From assembly GCA_029821415.1 (NCBI GenBank), contig JALGTJ010000068.1:1-15743 (forward strand): a stretch of DNA of 15,743 nucleotides. The letters are read 5' to 3'. The DNA is from Candidatus Zipacnadia bacterium. Its GTDB lineage: Bacteria > Armatimonadota > Zipacnadia > Zipacnadales > Zipacnadaceae. Below, piece by piece: positions 14,329-15,743 of this stretch (position 1 is its first letter; the number at the start of each line of letters is the position of its first letter). A program made the translations under genes and the position numbers. The notes beneath the pieces were generated by a model, which was not told the DNA's origin, made no database searches, and saw only the letters and a program-made list of their open reading frames with translations.

Positions 14329-15448
14329 ATGACGACCCAAGATTTGCAAAATCGATTAGAAGAACTGCACAAGGCGCTCCAACAGGTCGGCGATCGTCTT
14401 TGACATTGCTTCCCGCCGTGGGCAAATAGCGAAACTTGAAAACCGTACCAAAGAGCCGAACTTCTGGGATGATACGGCCGCCGCCCAACAGTTGATGCAG
14501 AAGCTCAGTGCGCTGCGCAGCACCGTCGAGCCGTGGGAAGAGCTCAGCCAGAGGCTGGAAGATTACCAGGTGCTCTTAGAACTGGCTGCCGAAGAAGGTG
14601 ATGAGTCGGTCGCTCAGGAGGTTTGTGATGGCCTGGATACTGCCGAGAAGCAGCTTGAAGAGCTGCAACTTGCGGCTATGCTTGGGGGTAAATATGACGC
14701 GGAGAACGCCATCCTGACCATAACTGCTGGAGCGGGCGGTACCGAAGCCTGTGACTGGGCGGAAATGTTGCTGCGTATGTACCGGCTGTGGGCGGACAGG
14801 CACGGATTTCGGTTCGAGGTCATCTCCTTCGTTGAAGGTGATGCGGCTGGCTTTCGCAATGTCACTGCGCGGGTCGCCGGCGCTTATGCGTTCGGCTATC
14901 TGAGAGCCGAAAATGGTGTCCATAGGCTGGTGCGCATTTCGCCGTTTGACAGTTCCAAGCGCCGTCATACCAGCTTTGCCTCGGTTGATGTGATACCGGA
15001 GGTGGAAGCAGACATTGAGGTAGATATCAATCCTGAGGATCTGCGCATTGAGACATTCCATTCCAGCGGTGCCGGCGGCCAGCATGTTAACAAGACCGAT
15101 TCGGCGGTGCGCATCACCCACGAACCAACGGGGATCACTGCGCAATCGCAGGCAGAGCGCTCGCAACATGCTAATCGGCGCTTTGCGCTACAGGTGCTAC
15201 GAGCTCGCCTGGCTGAGCACCAGCGCCGTCAGCGCTCCGCGGAGATAGGCGAGATTCGCGGCAGCAAACAAGATATTGCCTTTGCTAGTCAAATTCGGTC
15301 GTATGTTATGCAGCCGTATACGATGGTCAAGGACCATCGGACAAATGTTGAAGTGTCCCAGGTAGAGGCGGTCCTGGACGGAGATATTGACGAGTTCATC
15401 CGGGCTTACTTGCTGACGACGGCCCGAGAAGGTGGTGAGACACAATGA
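14329..15448 (+). CDS. prfB: Peptide chain release factor 2 with programmed +1 frameshift
   Basis: Release factor 2 recognises UAA and UGA stops and triggers release of the finished protein on the ribosome. The gene starts at the ATG at 14329 with GGGAGG at 14312-14317. It reads 24 codons (MTTQDLQNRLEELHKALQQV...) to CTT TGA C at 14398-14404, the classical RF2 self-regulatory slip site. A +1 shift gives DIASRRGQIAKLENR and an unbroken frame to 15448, 372 residues in all (E. coli RF2 has 365). The stop-recognition motif SPF is at 204-206 and the catalytic GGQ at 249-251 (GAGGQHVNKTDSAVR), one residue from the E. coli numbering. RF2 shortage stalls at TGA and favours the shift, so the gene autoregulates. 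The AGGGGG stimulator next to CTT in E. coli is absent here; only AGG at 14384-14386 is near. The stop overlaps the next ATG. Confidence 0.95.
14398..14404 (+). promoter_or_regulatory. prfB programmed +1 ribosomal frameshift site (CTT TGA C)
   Basis: CTTTGAC at codons 24-25: the tRNA on CTT slips to TTT over the slow TGA, so GAC is read next. Frame 1 upstream and frame 2 downstream both match RF2. Confidence 0.9.
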
Positions 15449-15743
15449 GAAAGATAGTGGTAACAGCGGTAATTGCCGCATTGATAGCTGGTGGTGCTGT
15501 GTGGTGGACGATTGGTGCCGTCGACACCGCCACCCTGTCCACTCAGAATGCCACCCGCGCGGAGACCAGTTTTGGTGATCTGACTGCTGATGCCCTGTGC
15601 TCGGCGGCCCGGTGCACCGTGGGACTGGTTGCCGCGGTTGCCTTCAAGCCAGGAACAATTCCTGCGGATAATCCTACGGCCCAGCAGATAGCCAGCCTGC
15701 TGCAGACGCCTGACGAGAAGTGGGCTGTCTCCAAGCTAACCGG
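15445..15743 (+). CDS. Exported protein with 5'-nucleotidase C-terminal-like domain (partial, runs off the end)
   Basis: Starts at the ATG at 15445, overlapping the prfB stop as ATGA, so translation is probably coupled; about 99 codons are visible. Residues 1-25 are a signal peptide or anchor (KIVVTAVIAALIAGGAVWW). What follows resembles the 5'-nucleotidase C-terminal domain (5_nucleotid_C): RAETSFGDLTADALCSAA corresponds to the usual ExxLGNLxADAxxxA, then a strand VGLVAAVAFKPGTIPADNPT corresponds to the substrate-site strand VNxGxxRxxIPxGxIT. The Asn and Arg expected in that strand appear as Ala and Lys. The N-terminal metallophosphatase domain of true 5'-nucleotidases is absent, so the protein would be a stand-alone C-terminal domain. 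Its function is unknown; it is probably periplasmic. Confidence 0.6.
   Translation, partial: MRKIVVTAVIAALIAGGAVWWTIGAVDTATLSTQNATRAETSFGDLTADALCSAARCTVGLVAAVAFKPGTIPADNPTAQQIASLLQTPDEKWAVSKLT

Noticed and set aside
14401..14403. prfB as a pseudogene due to its in-frame TGA
   Set aside because: CTT TGA C at codon 25 is the well-known programmed frameshift of release factor 2, and both parts match RF2.
1..15743. tRNA, rRNA, CRISPR, insertion sequence or phage genes
   Set aside because: No cloverleaf-like segments, spaced repeats, transposase motifs or phage structural genes were recognised by reading.

Overview
The window looks like chromosomal DNA from a moderately GC-rich, diderm (Gram-negative-type), probably uncultured bacterium. 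Most genes encode exported, lipid-anchored or membrane-anchored proteins. They include a PEP-CTERM protein, DUF4091/GH123-like secreted hydrolases, PHP-domain proteins and HEAT-repeat envelope proteins. This gene style is common in Armatimonadota, Planctomycetota and similar lineages, but the assignment is an inference from style and not from a marker search. No tRNA, rRNA, CRISPR array, insertion sequence or phage gene was seen.

Layout. (1) Positions 1-4691, plus strand: a probable sugar-related cluster with the 3' end of a DUF4091-type hydrolase, a second full-length paralogue, an EamA/DMT transporter and an intact PHP-family metallohydrolase. The two hydrolase genes share a 98-bp identical block near their 3' ends, flanked by diverged sequence, which suggests gene conversion. 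(2) Positions 4810-6148, minus strand: a beta-propeller-like PEP-CTERM protein that is broken by a frameshift and whose stop codon sits directly before the expected arginine cluster. (3) Positions 6401-7165, plus: a Nif3-like protein, divergent from the PEP-CTERM gene. (4) Positions 7301-13061, plus: three consecutive HEAT-repeat envelope proteins (two with an N-terminal membrane anchor, one lipoprotein), followed by a secreted PHP-like protein whose metal-binding histidines are largely replaced. Two of the HEAT genes carry frameshifts: a 4-bp tandem duplication, a 19-bp tandem duplication and a single extra G. (5) Positions 13274-14206: an exported thioredoxin-fold/TPR protein lacking the first cysteine of CxxC, preceded by a good promoter candidate and followed by a strong hairpin. 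(6) Positions 14329-15448: prfB (release factor 2), with the classical CTT-TGA-C programmed +1 frameshift; its ATGA stop/start overlap leads into a 5'-nucleotidase C-terminal-domain protein that runs off the window.

How the genes may work together. The first cluster probably serves release, import and processing of glycans or their breakdown products. The second cluster combines helical-repeat scaffolds with two degenerate enzyme folds (PHP-like and thioredoxin-like), all apparently directed to the envelope. It is the best candidate for an undescribed assembly, but its function cannot be read from sequence alone. All four frameshifts are best explained as insertions of 1 base modulo 3, so they may be genuine decay or an artefact of sequencing or assembly.
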